This document shows, in pieces, positions 46,151-57,774 of a DNA stretch of 64,000 bases. Numbering within the stretch: the first letter of the stretch is position 1; every line of letters begins with the position of its first letter. This DNA is from Pholiota molesta. Its lineage: Eukaryota; Basidiomycota; Agaricomycetes; Agaricales; Strophariaceae. The translations under genes were made by a program, and so were the position numbers. Under the pieces are notes generated by a model. The model saw only the letters and a list, made by a program, of their open reading frames with translations, did not search any database and was not told where the DNA came from. The DNA lies in NCBI GenBank assembly GCA_014925825.1, contig JACGCK010000003.1, positions 372,001 through 436,000 of the forward strand, given 5' to 3'.

Positions 46151-48139
46151 TGGTAGGTATGTATCAGGATTCTGTGGATGGGATGAGGAAAGCGGGTGTG
46201 GATACCAGGAGAAAGTGACTTGCAGTCAGATATAGATGCTTACATGATACATAGATGGCACTCACACAAGATTAGATTTGTCTCCCCGCTGGCTGCCACC
46301 ATTCGCCCGCCTCATCTCGCGTACTGGACGGTGAAGAAGTGCGCCAGTAAATTTACGCGAACGTATTTCGATAGAAAGAATCTTGCGAAACGTCTGCAAA
46401 GCGAGTGATACCCATCGACAAAGGCAGCTACGTGTTCGCGATGCGAAATCCGACTGCCCTGTGGAGTCAAGGGAGATGAGAGCCAGAGCTAAGTGACCCG
46501 GTAATGCGGGTTGCCTTTAGCCGTCCGGAGTCGGCCAACACACCACGCGGAGGCCGCGGGAGCTAAAATTTAAATAGACTCAAATAGAAATAGTTACTCG
46601 ACTTGGCAAGTCTAACGGGCCGAAGTATAGATAGATTTGATTCTCACTGCCGTCCCGTATGCCTCCTCCGTCCACTCGAAAATCTGTCCCTGTGCTTTGC
46701 GTTTCCTTGTATTGCTATTTCTTTCCACACACCCACGTCGCCGATCAATCACCACCAGATCGTCTACTCTTCTTGGGCACATTGTACATAGATTGGCGCA
46801 GCGCCACTAGATGCGATATTTCTCGATCTAAGCACTGGACACTTTCAGCTTTTGGCGGCTAGGGCTCGAAATCTCAGTCAAATTAATGTTGGCAGACTCT
46901 GGCCGAATCATTCTGCTGCCCCTGCACTTTATCTCTGGCTTGCAAGTGCGAGAACAAACTTGCTACAATAGTACAATTTCTGATGCCCAGCCGAGGCAAC
47001 GCACGCCACGAACAAGCAACCGCGGCAGCTGTGTTTTCTTGGGCCTGCAAATACAGAAGTATGCTATTTCAAGGTTGACAAGAAATTTAGAATCGCAGCA
47101 ACGAGGTCACAAGTATCCCTCTGCTTGCGAAATGAAGGTCGCATTATGGAATCTCTTTTATTGATGTCAATTGCAGGGAGTTAGCATCAGAGTTAAGGTT
47201 CATAATCGACCAATTCGAGTGTTCCGCAGGCCGAGCCGTAGACCTTGGGGGGCTACGTTTGTTGGGTGGTCCCTACTGGAAGATTGGATGCTGTCCGTTT
47301 AGGTTTGGATCTGGAATTGGTTGGCGCTTGTCCGCAGCATTGTTTTTTGACTGGATTTTCTTGTCGTTTCATACCCCCAATGGTATCACCGAGGCAGACA
47401 ACTGTTGACATTTCCATGTTTTCGAAAGAGACATGCAAAGCATTATTTAAAATAGACTTACCCCTTCCGATGGACCTGAAAGTCTCATGAACATGCCGTA
47501 CTTTCAATCTTGATATTATTGTGATCTTGCTACCCACGAGATCATTTCCACCACGTCGAAATCCTGGAGCTACAAAATTCGTTACACATGGTTATGGCAC
47601 TCAATGGTACTGGCATCCGGAGCTCGAGAAGTCAGGGCAGCGACTACATCCATGGAAAATCATTTATCATTCAATCTACTATCAATATATCACTGGATGT
47701 GTTGGGAACTACTGGGAGTAAAACATGAAAATAGAAAGAAGAAAACTCCAAAAAAAAAAAAAGCTCATATGATTCCATTCGACTTCCTCTGGGAAATGAA
47801 TTCTGGAAAACAGCATGTGTAATATGCGAACTTGATGACGACATCCTCATTTAAATAGATATTCCTTCGACCAAAAAAATAGTATGGCCTCATGAAATGA
47901 CATGAGTTCAATCGGGCGAGGAGTTGGCGAAATTATTCATGCACATTCGAGTGAATTTCGCTGGATCAATTTGACATGTCAAGAACACAGTGGGTATACA
48001 CATAACCCAGGAGATTGACAGTTTACAGTCATGAGATACACGAAAGAAGTATACGTACAAGCCATTTGTCTAGAATTGAAAATAAGAAAGCAAGGTATCG
48101 GAAGGATGTCAGAAGTTCCTGGTTTAAGTAGGTTAACGA
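46151..48139. other. 2-kb intergenic stretch between the two AYR1-like genes
   Basis: No open frame longer than about 95 codons and none protein-like. Contains a run of 13 A at about 47750-47762. No terminal repeats or transposase remnants are recognisable. Must contain the promoter of copy A and the 3' end of copy B. Confidence 0.45.
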
Positions 48140-49167
48140 TCAAGACATATTACTTTCTCGGTGAGAAAGAGCGCCACAGGAAATAAAGAACAAGCCTCTA
48201 GGGAGCCACTTGAAGAGCGTGAACAAAGCCGAACCTCCACCCAGCGTCATATATCGAGGCGGCTTCTTCCTCAATGCTTTTGCCACAACCCTAGAAGCGA
48301 ACTCATGACTGGGCATGCTGTTCGCACCCTGGCTGGTCTGAATGCGCTTCAAGATAAAAGGTATGTATTCAGAATACAGCGTGTCTGGCGCGATGTTCAT
48401 GCGCGCCAGTCCGTTGTCTGCGATATGCGACTTGATGCCTCCGGGTGAGACGTGAAGTACAGATATGTTGAAGGGCTTCAGTTCCATGAACAAGGCTTCA
48501 CTAATGCTGGTGCAAGCAGCTTTGGAACTGCTGTACAGACCACTCCACGGGGTTGCTCTGTCGATATCGTATCAGTAACAGTCAACTTTCGAACGGGGGG
48601 AGCGCTTCGACTGTCTGCTTACGTCTCCCCGGCAATTGACCCAATGTTGACGATAGTTCCACTGCATTGCTTTGCCATGATAGGCACTACGGCTTTGGAG
48701 ACGCGCAGGACCGCAAACACATTCGTCTCATAGACCTCCTTGACGGCCTGGAGGGGCTGATCAATCAGGGGTCCTATTATAGAGCAAAACATCTAGTCAT
48801 GAGTTCTTCGAATGATATTAGCATATGCACCTACCTACCTGGGCTTGTGATACCAGCATTGTTTACGAGGACATCTATCCTGCCTTCTTGATCGACAATA
48901 TGTTTGATAACCTCGGCAACGCTCTCGTCACTATTCACATCGAGCGCGAGCTTATGGACGATGCCACTCGAGAAATCCGCGATTTTTTCAACCTTGCGCG
49001 AGGTGGCGTACACGACACAGCCCTTGCGCGCGAATTCCTCGCAGCTATATCAGGTCTGGTCAGATGCTTTTCGTACGCGCGAGAAGAGAGCAGATACCAA
49101 CAGTGAGTAGCCAATGCCTCCAGTAGAGCACCCGGTTACCAACACGACCCGGGGTTTGTCGCTCATT
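48140..49167 (-). CDS. Short-chain reductase, AYR1-like (copy B), altered C-terminus
   Basis: Paralogue of the 44941-46150 gene with the same exon plan. From ATG 49167-49165 (MSDKPRVVLVTGCSTGG) it carries ATSRKVEKIADF, ALDVNSDESV, VLVNNAGITSPG, NIGSIAGE and the catalytic Tyr-x3-Lys in YSSSKAA, so the active site is complete. An in-frame ATG at 49250 would add 28 His/Gln/Ser-rich residues and is less likely. At the C-terminus the frame departs from copy A after WLPRGLFFI. One extra T in the coding TTT run (48181-48183, AAA on the + strand) would restore FLWRSFSPRK, which aligns with copy A. So the tail reads out of frame as given. Confidence 0.87.
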
Positions 49168-49882
49168 GTGCTGTTCTGGTTGTCGATGGTGGTGGTAGAA
49201 CGATGATGGTCGTGCTGCTTTTGTATTTCAGATGAGTCGCACGCGCTCATGCTCTAAATATAAATCAAGGCAATGATGACATGCTCTTCAACGATCCGTA
49301 AGTAAACTCAGAACTGTAAAACCAGGATCCATCCCCCTCTTGTGTCGAACATCAATTCATACATCCAAGCTTGTCGGGCAAAATGGGCTCAGGTAAATCA
49401 GCGCACTTTGCAGTGGATAGGCAAGGAGAATTTGCGTGCCATTCCGACAGAACGGTTATAAGTAGGAAATAGCTCGGGACTTAGTTAACTTAGTTCGGTC
49501 AAATGAGTTCGACGTTCAATTCCATTGCTTTGCCAAAAAAAGTGAGGGATAAAAAATGAAAGACTAAGACGGTGCACGACAAAATTGCATCGATGAAACC
49601 AAAGTAAAAAGTAAAGCAACCCGCACACAAATCCAGCTGTACGAAACATAGACTGGGAAATAACGAAATAACCGACAACGGACCAGGTAAGTATAATCAT
49701 ATGAAACAAGTCTAAAGGCAACAAGTCGCTGACTTGGCCTGAATAGAAATCGTAAGAAAGATCGTGCGGAGGTCAAGAATAAGAAGGCGTGCGATGAACA
49801 AGATGGTACCAGCTCCACCCTATAGTAAGATGCCGCCATTACGTTTGTCAACTACCCCTAAAAATCATGCGCGATTCAAAAA
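49168..49882. other. Intergenic region
   Basis: 715 bp, AT-rich, between two minus-strand genes. Two overlapping short minus frames (49485-49851) are rich in Phe, Leu and Ser and look like chance. Probably promoter of AYR1-like copy B plus a 3' flank. Confidence 0.45.
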
Positions 49883-51496
49883 TCAAGCCAAACGGTTATA
49901 AGCACGTCTCTTTCCGTTCTTCGAGCCTGCAGCCTTTGATGATGTTGCAGCGGTTTTCCCAGTAGCGATCGCAGTAGCACCTTTCCCAACAGCAGTGGTG
50001 GAAGCGGCCTTGCCAGCAGCCGCGGTGGAAGCGGCCGTGGCAGCAGCAGCGGTGGAAGCGGCCTTGCCAGCAGCAGCGGTGGAAGCAGCCTTGCCAGCAG
50101 CAGCGGTGGAAGCGGCCGTGGCAGCAGCGGCGGTGGAAGCAGCCTTGCCAGCAGCCGCGGTGGAAGCGGCCGTGGCAGCAGCAGCGGTGGAAGCGGCCTT
50201 GCCAGCAGCCGCGGTGGAAGCAGCCTTGCCAGCAGCCTTGCCAGCAGCCGCGGTAGAAGCAGCGGCGCCAGCAGCAGTGGTGGCAGCGGCCGTGCCAGCA
50301 GCAGGAGGCGCAGCGGCTGCTCCATCAGCAGTCACGGTGAACTGTAGAATTCAAGTCAGCAAGACGAAGAAAAAAAATACAATGTAAAATGGTAAACTCA
50401 CATAGATGGCATCATCAAGGGAGCCATGTTGCGCTATAGGCACGATGACTGGTTGATGGTTAGCGGCGCTGTTGATGGAAGAAAGCTTGTAGAAGCCAGC
50501 AGCGAGACCACCGGTGACATCAGCAGTGAGCTTGCCTCCTTGAGCAGCAGCGTTAAGACCCTTGAAGAAGACGAACTTCTTAGGATCCGTGGGGGTGGTT
50601 TGAGCAAGGGAGCTAAGCTGCTCAATAACAACGTGTGAGTGACCCTGGATTTGACCTGCGCTGTTCAGCTGTTGAGGAGCGGAGAAGTAGTTTTCTTGAG
50701 CATTGACGAAGAAACCGGTTTGCATGTTCTGGATAGCCATTGAGATCGTGAAAAGCGTGTTGGCCTTGATGGTGCCAAAGTTTGTTGGGAAAGTGAATTT
50801 CGACGATGGCATGTTGTCTACCGAGGGTATGGTGCCGATAGGAGCAGGATTACATGAACCCGTTGTGATCTGCTTGCCATTGGTGATGGGAAGGTTGGGC
50901 ACAGACAGGCAGAAGTTGATGAAATTATTCGTCGATGTCAAGGACGGAACTTGTCCAGCGGCTGGCACATCCTGACCGTTATTGGCGAAGCCAGATGCGA
51001 TTACTCCAGGATCCAGTGCTATGGGCGATAAAAATTGTCAGGATCTCTTCATTCGCGAAGAAGTGGACCTGTACTCACTGGTCGATGTTTGAGGGTCGCC
51101 ATTGTTGCCAGTAGCAGCAGCAGCAGTCGTCTTCGAGCTGGCGGCGGCAGAGGTCGTCTGTGAGCCAGCAGCAGCAGCTGTGGTCTTCGAGCCAGCGCCA
51201 GCGGTTTTGGTGTTTTTGCCACTGTTGCCGACATTGTTCAAGTTGTTAGCGCCAGTGACCACTCCGGAGGTTGCTGCCGCTCCGCTTCGAGCAGTCACCG
51301 TTACTGTTTGAACTTGGGTGACTGTATTGGACGCCTGATATAATTAAAATTGAACAATAAACAACGTTATCTAAAATTGGTACAAAACGAAGGGACGCAC
51401 TGGGCAATTTGCGGGCTGCTGATTGCGGGGGTTGGGAATAGCTTCGACGGCGACGGACACAGCGAGGAGAGCGAAAAGCGCTGACTTTGCGAACAT
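49883..51496 (-). CDS. Secreted protein with Ala/Thr repeats ('ribosomal protein S17-labelled' family)
   Basis: Starts at ATG 51496-51494 with a signal peptide (MFAKSALFALLAVSVAVEA). A linker rich in Thr/Ala/Gly/Lys precedes a conserved domain found in many Agaricomycetes: GVIASGFANNGQDVPAAGQV, FINFCLSVPNLPITNG, SSKFTFPTNFGTIKANT, FVNAQENYFSAPQQLNS, GHSHVVIEQL, and INSAANHQPVIVPIAQHGSLD. After an intron comes FTVTADG and about 110 residues of Ala/Thr/Ser/Lys repeats, ending NGKRRAYNRLA at 49883. The database name 'ribosomal protein S17' is a known mislabel; nothing ribosomal is visible. A cell-wall or extracellular structural role is plausible; function unknown. Confidence 0.85.
49990..50270 (-). 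repeat. 27-nt tandem repeats coding ASTAAAGKA-like units
   Basis: Roughly ten copies of a 27-base unit encoding nine residues, alternating between ASTAAAGKA and ASTAAAATA types. Copies are nearly identical in DNA, which suggests recent expansion or homogenisation. The repeat opens false frames on both strands. Confidence 0.85.
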
Positions 51497-53535
51497 GATG
51501 GCGAAAGCTTGACTTGGATAAAAATGGCAAAGAAGGGGCAGAAGGAAGGGGATGCGGTGAGGGCTTGTGGACTATCAAAGTTCAGACGCAGAGAAAAAAA
51601 GAAAACGACACCAGTGTCGGGCAATCGTAGTCTTTGGGCGCACTAGGCGACGACCTTGTGGCGAAAGCAAAGCGGAGGGGGAAGAGAGGTCGAAAGAATG
51701 AAGCGTCCCTTTGTCTTGGCGCCCTTTATAAGCATTTCTGGCCCTTCATGCCATCAACAACCAAAACTCTCACGGAGTCCATCGGGTATCCTGCCGTCTG
51801 CCAAAAACGCCGGATCGCTTCTACCACATGCAATCCTCCTTCGACGCTTCGACGCCTCGTCCATTGTCCCCTCTTCATCTGCACCATCAGCCCATCCAGA
51901 CCCCACAGCCGCCCATAATCGATTATTTTGGTCCACTTTGCAGTATTTTTAAGAGCAACTTGGACGCAATCCAACACCCTCTTCGGTCATGATCCTGACA
52001 GCGTCGCTATGCAGAGTGATAAGGACTCCAAAAATAAGTAGTGTGACGCCTGCTCAAAGGCTTCAGGCTTCGACTGCTCGGTCATCTGGAGACTGGCGAG
52101 GCACGGTCATGATTCTGAGGGTTGTAAATGTTTGATATTTTGCTTGATGTCTACCAGATGTCTACACACCTATAAAAATTGGTCGTTATGGGAGCCTGGA
52201 GGTATCTCAGCCGTCCTATTAGGCCGTCCCGTAGGCAGTTACCATATCCTAAAAACTATTCTATGTAAGTATGAATGGAAAATGAGCGGAGAAATACAAT
52301 CGGGCGCCGGGCGGTCGTTTGCAGTAGGGATTAAATGTTTCACGGTTGCACCTCCGATGGCCATCTTCGTCCAATGGCCGCTTCTGTGTATGTGGTTGCG
52401 ACGGATAAGAATAGACTTCCGACCATAAGTACAAGGATCTAAAAGCATTCGCAAAAATATAAGAAGGCCCAAGTTAAGGTCATGACATCGAAAAGCCTTT
52501 TTGTTTTGAATTAGCCATTGTATCTTTATTCTTCTTCCACATAACACTACATACATACTTGGGACGGCCAAATGGCTTTGTTCCGCCTCGAGGGTTCATA
52601 ATCTCAGGTCCCTTCCGTAAGTCGATAAAAATAGGTTCCCAGGCGGACCGAACGATTATTATGGGCGCCATTTTCGCGCAATCTATTCATTGTGGTGGTC
52701 AGCGTACAGTTCAAAAAGAAAAGAACTGAAAATGAGCTTGAGGAAACCATGAACCTACAAGCGGGCGATTCTCAAAGCGTACAGCACGTCAAATGATCAT
52801 ATTGATACACATCAAGAAGATCCTTGACGCCATGTACTAGTATAGGAGTGATATTATGACAATCTCTCCAGGGCTCACAAGGTTCACGATAGATTTCGCG
52901 TGGCAGGTTGAACTGTTGCGGGCAGAGAGTGTTCGGTGATGGGGGCGGTATAGCGGCACTCAGAGGCAAGGTCTAGTGAGAATGAAAAATGAAACTAAGT
53001 TGGTCACCATCATCCATAGTCTGAATCGATAAGCATAGCCGTTGTTTTGTCGCTCGATAGTAGGCGGGCGGGCTGATTCTGCACCGAAATTCTAGACACA
53101 CGGATGCCCTTGAGCGAAGACCAAGTATAGGAGCGACACTGTAGCTAGTGAGGGCCTCTTGTTCAACGGAAAGATTCCAGACAGATTATTGTATTCAGAA
53201 AGGTCGATTTTTCGATTCAAGGAAGCGTCCCAGTTCGCCCAAATAAAGCGTTGTAACGTTGGTCAGATGAGTCCAGTTGAGCTCGAGAATAAAAGAAAGA
53301 CACAATTCCCTTACAATGTTACATAATAATATTCAGGCACGGCAAATGTCGGCAGTCACGTGTGTCTTTTAGACATCACCTCACGACATTGATCGACGTC
53401 TAGCACAGCGCTGCGCGCCAACTCATGTCATAGACCCTGATCATCGCAACTGCTTGCTTTGTCCGTCCACACTCTCTATTGACCTGCCACTCATTGCTTT
53501 CTCTCCTCTAATTTGGTCGCCTTTCAATTCCGAAG
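51497..53535. other. 2-kb gene-poor stretch
   Basis: Lies upstream of the secreted-protein gene (-) and of the PLC-like gene (+). Short frames near 52239-52671 and 52772-52969 on the minus strand have mixed composition but no recognisable domain, start context or splice logic. No transposon ends seen. Confidence 0.4.
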
Positions 53536-55150
53536 ATGTTATCTTCCATGTTTTGCTCTGCTCTTTTCATCCTAATGTCGACTGTGTGTACTGCGGAGGG
53601 ACATCCCTATGCTTCAAGTTCTCCATCGGCGCTGGCGTCGGAAACTCTGGGTCGGCGTGCAACAGTATGCAATGGCCATGCTGAATTGTGCGACCGTACG
53701 TATGGAAATGTTACTTTCGTCGGCGCTCACGATTCATATGCTATTGGGGTGAACAACAGTGCGTCTCATTTGTTATTTCCTTTCTGATGTGTTCCCATCT
53801 CACCACCTCGTCATTGCTTTGAATTATAGTTGCCACTAATCAAGACCAAACTAGTGCGTTCCTTAGGATTATAAATAAAGAAAGGAGGTTGATGCCAATC
53901 CAGTCACTCAGCAATTGAACGATGGGATTCGAATGCTCCAAATGCAGGCTCATAATCAAAGCGGAGTTATTGAGCTGTGCCATACGTCTTGTGTGAGCTT
54001 GGAAATTGTCTGCAGAGGCATTTGTACATTGTTTAATGTTCCTCTACAGAGTCTCTTCGATGGTGGATCCCTACAGGATTATCTGACTACAGGTTCGTTA
54101 ACATCATTCATCGCCCATTTGCATAAATTTTCAAGTTGCTATCTTTAGTTAAACAATGGCTCGATGCCAACCCAAATGAAGGTGTGTTCTATTTTTTTTG
54201 TCGTAATTTTACAAGCCTAAATCCCGTCTAGTTCTCACATTGCTGATCGTTAACATTGACAACCTTTCACCCTCCAATTATGACACTGTTTTCAAGGCCG
54301 TTGGTTTGGACACGGTCTCATACGCCCCGCCTAATTCCCCTGTCCCGCACACTGGGTGGCCTACTCTCGGCTCGTTAATTGACTCAGGAAAACGACTGCT
54401 GACATTCCTTGACAATGGAGCAGACTTTACGGCTGTTCCATACCTCCTAGATGGTCTGTGTTCAAAATTAAAAAATTAACCTACTGAGAAATATAACAGA
54501 GTTCACCAACATCTGGGAGAGCGAATTCGACGTCGTCGACCCAAGCTTCAATTGCGCCGTCAATAGGACTCATGCAACAGACCCGACAACGCAAATGTAC
54601 CTCATCAATCACTTCCTCGATACGATTGTTTGGGGGCGCCTGTACCTTTTGTCGCGCAACTGAACGTAACGAATGCCGCCTCCGGCGCTGGTTCTTTAGG
54701 CGCCCAGGTAGACACGTGCATTTCCGCTCACGGCCTTCCACCTAACTTCATGCTCGTCGATGTAAGCCATTATTTATCTGCATCTGTATTCGATTAATTC
54801 GTCTTCTATCAAAAGTTTATGAGTTTGGTGGCGGGTCAGTTTTCCAAGTTGCCGCCGGCATCAATGGTGTTACCTACACTCCTACTTCCCCAATCGCTGC
54901 GCCGAAGTCTACGACGTCAAGTTCAGGGTCTTCGAAGCCAAGTACATCAACGTCCAGTTCGTCACTTTCGGGAGCACCAAGTATCATTTCAAAAACCTCG
55001 CTATTTGCCTACATTTTCTCTGCCATCTCACTGATGCTTGGAATATTAATCTCATTTAGTATATTCAACGTAGTGGATGCTGCATGGATATTAAATGATA
55101 TATGGATCATTTACGGACTCTGCAAAGGACGAGTAGGTAGTGCAATGTAG
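53536..55150 (+). CDS. Secreted PLC-like phosphodiesterase, PI-PLC X domain, frame-broken
   Basis: Starts at 53536 with a signal peptide (MLSSMFCSALFILMSTVCTA). The domain shows FVGAHDSYAIG with the first catalytic His, QLNDGIRMLQMQAH, ELCHTSC with the second, then VLTLLIVNIDN, LLTFLDNGADF and CISAHGLPPNFMLVD, YEFGGGSVFQVAAGING. A Ser/Thr linker and hydrophobic end suggest a GPI anchor. Early exons splice cleanly. The frame breaks at 54629-54636 (GTTTGGGGGC, between FLDTIV and GAPVPFV) and again at the acceptor near 54816; each needs one extra base. One more T near 55055 would end the protein at ILISF, whereas the frame as given runs to 55150. Either sequence errors or a young pseudogene. Confidence 0.7.
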
Positions 55151-55159
55151 TATATAATA

Positions 55160-56351
55160 TCAACGCTTTCGTTCTAAGCGCCATTTGTACACCCGTGGTC
55201 GGTAAGTCGTTTCGTCTACAACTTTGCGTGATGATTTTTGTTTCCGTCCACGACGGCCATCTATTTCGTCCTGCGTCTCTGCTTCATCGTCGTCATCGTC
55301 ACCTTCCACCTTTTCTACGCCTTGTATCTTCTTTTTGCCACCCTTGCCCATCAACAGCCTTTGCATCTCAAATTCTCGTTCAGCATACCGTAGTTGACGG
55401 TCCCTTTCTAGTCTTGCAGCGAGTTCCTTGATCAACCGTCTTCGGTGTGCCAAATCGCGCTTTCCGTTTTCTTCTAACCCGGGATGATGCATGTCGATTT
55501 CTTTGACCTCGCTCGATTTTCTTCTTGACTTTTTCTTGGGCTCTGCTGACTTCCAGCCTAAATCAATTTCTAATGAAGACTCTTTAGGTGTGATAACGGC
55601 ATCCTCATCGATTTGTTTTGATTTCCCTTTTTTTGAGAGGCGGGATGCTGGGTTACAAGGTCGAAATTTAGTGACAGCTTCTCGCGATCAAGGAGGAAAC
55701 CATACCTTCATCAGAAGTTTCAGCGAACAAAATATGTTTCCGTTTAGTTCCACGACTTCCAGATGTATCTTGGATGATTTTCGCTTTCTTCAAAATTTCT
55801 ATTTCATCCTCGTCGAGTTCAGCATCAGAATCGTCGTACTCGAGATCGTCAGTGTTGGTCTTTAAAAGATCAGCCATCTCCATTAGTTGATTTTTGATCT
55901 TGTCAATTTTCTATAGGATATTATGAGCAAATACATGCTTTATTTTTCGCAGAAGCAGGCGCACCTTGATACCTGATGCTCGCATTGTCCGAATATAGTT
56001 CTCGTCTTGGGTTTTAAGAACTTTGACGATGTCTGTTGGAAGCGCTACATTGCCTCGATCTTGGATATGTACGCCATCCTGTTCATACAATTTAAAAGCA
56101 ATAGTAAAACGAACGCGCCGACCACAGACCTTCGTCCTCTCCTTGGTCATCGAGAAGTAGAACTCATCCTTATTTCGCTCTGCCGCCTTTTGCTTGAGGC
56201 GCGTGAGGCGGTCCTGCTTCGAGTGGTAGTCTCGAGCACGCTTGACGTAGTCGGCATGCTTTTCTAGGAGGCCTAGCTTGGACCTGTGGGCTAGCTGAGA
56301 GCGCTCCTTGTGGTTGCGCCTGTGTATCGAATTTCTGAGGGAGGATGTCAT
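55160..56351 (-). CDS. UTP11: U3 snoRNP-associated protein, SSU processome
   Basis: Nucleolar component of the small-subunit processome needed for 18S rRNA maturation. From ATG 56351-56349 the start is near-universal for the family: MTSSLRNSIHRRNHKERSQ, GLLEKHADYVKRARDYH, SKQDRLTRLKQKAAERNKDE, FYFSMTKERTK. After an intron comes DGVHIQDRGNVALPTDIVKV and LKTQDENYIRTM, then KKIDKIKNQLMEM. The C-terminal half is long and charged with an acidic stretch (DDSDAELDEDEIE) and a helical RRLIKELAARLERDRQLRYA, ending YKWRLERKR at 55160. Four exons or so. Its stop is within about 10 bp of the end of the convergent PLC-like frame. Confidence 0.93.
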
Positions 56352-56490
56352 GGTTGAGAGAATAAGGAAGGAAGTGTGACGTGACAGGCGTTACTGGGGC
56401 TGATTTGAGCAAAATTGTCTCGAAAACGGGGATGTATTTGGAACGACCAGCGCGAATTGTCGAAAAAGCGGAATTGCGCAGAATCCCAAG

Positions 56491-57774
56491 ATGAGCTTCC
56501 AACATTTTCGCCTGGGAGAGGTTTCGTTGCATCAGCCCGTCCAACAGCCTCCCCCCGTCCCAGCCCAAGGTACTCAACAGCCCCACTCTTGTTCCATTCT
56601 CACCGTCAACAGCAGCCAGCCCGTCCACCACAAAGCAGCCTTACGGCTCCGGAGATACTGACGATGGTTATACCCTTATATTCCCAAATGTGGAAGCATT
56701 TCAGGCCTGGCGCCACGCGGAGGAGGAGCGCAACTGCGTCGAGTTCGTAAAGGCATGTTGTATCCATCGTTCATCGCGATCACAGTCGTTAATACGGCTG
56801 TTCCATAGGGAGACACTCATGGCAGCAAGGCGGACCCTCCTCGTTTTAGGGATCACACCAAGCTCGTTTGCGCGAGGCATTCCCGCAGCGGGCGCAAGAA
56901 ATACGTGAAGAAACACCCTGAACGCGTCCGCAAAGTCCCCAGCCGCAAGGTCTTCATTTGAACTTCGTTTTGTGGTCTCCATGCATGTTGACGTTCGTTA
57001 CGTTTTAGCTTGATGGCCAAGGTTGTCAAGCTTCAATAAGCTATAAAACCTACTTCGATACGGAAGAAGTGCGTGCTTGCTGTAAGTCGTTTGTATAGCG
57101 CTTTCTCGTTCACCCCAACTGAATTTACATCAAGATATCGCGCAACACTCTCATGAAATCGGACCAGCAAACCTGCCTTTTACTCGGCGCGGTCGAAAAG
57201 CGGCCATTCAAAATGAAAAGGAACGCGGTCGCAACAAGAGCACATCCGCTTCTGATCAGGATCAACAATTGGCATCCGCAAGCTCGCCGACCAGCATGGG
57301 AGCGTCCCAGCAAGGAATACCTTCTTCGTTTTCCTCTGCTGTATCGATGCTTGCGCCTCTTCCAGCAGGAAGCCCACATTTCCTCCTCCGAACCCACCCC
57401 ATATGGATTTGCAAACGCCATACATTCATTTCCTCCAAACCCACCGCCGGCACCACCTCCCTCGCAAAACCAGCCCACCTTGCCGCATGAACGATGGGAC
57501 AACATGGCTACGCTTTCCAAACTGTGCGCGAACACGCCCGTGCATTTGACTACCCTCCAGCTAGCGTCGCCGCCTTAGAAACGGTCCTCATTCGGCTGTA
57601 CCTGGAGAGTCCAATGGGAGTGACCGCACACCAAAATATCAATATGGGACATATCATTCAAGGCTCGCTTGCTCTTCATAACCGAAACCAAAGTCATCTA
57701 CTGGACAAGGTTCTGCTATGAATGGAAGCACGAATGACGCACAAGGCTCTTCAAATGGAACTGAAGCTTCGTAA
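56491..57774 (+). CDS. FAR1-type DNA-binding domain protein, frame-broken
   Basis: Begins MSFQHFRLGEVSLHQP at 56491. Exons then give GYTLIFPNVEAFQAWRHAEE and a FAR1-like (WRKY-GCM1 fold) zinc-binding domain: LVCARHSRSGRKKY, DGQGCQASISYK, YIAQHSHEIG, that is Cys, GC-x-A and H-x-H in the family order. The intron after EFVK has a GC-AG boundary (AAG-GCATGT donor at about 56754). A Ser/Pro/Gln-rich linker follows, then a helical part (VREHARAFDYPPASVAALE). The end SSTGQGSAMNGS leads to a TAA at 57772-57774 after an intron starting near 57617. In the linker the frame changes three times (57379, 57429, 57514), each at TTTCC where TTTTCC would restore it. No transposase domain follows, so this is a stand-alone regulator or a domesticated relic. 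Confidence 0.7.

Noticed and set aside
49876..50387. Long Leu/Pro and Val/Glu/Ala frames across the Ala/Thr repeat
   Set aside because: Shadow frames of the 27-nt repeat; the Ala/Thr/Lys frame continues a signal-peptide-bearing conserved protein.
52239..52969. Minus-strand short frames as a possible gene
   Set aside because: No recognisable domain, no consistent splice sites and no clear start or stop context.
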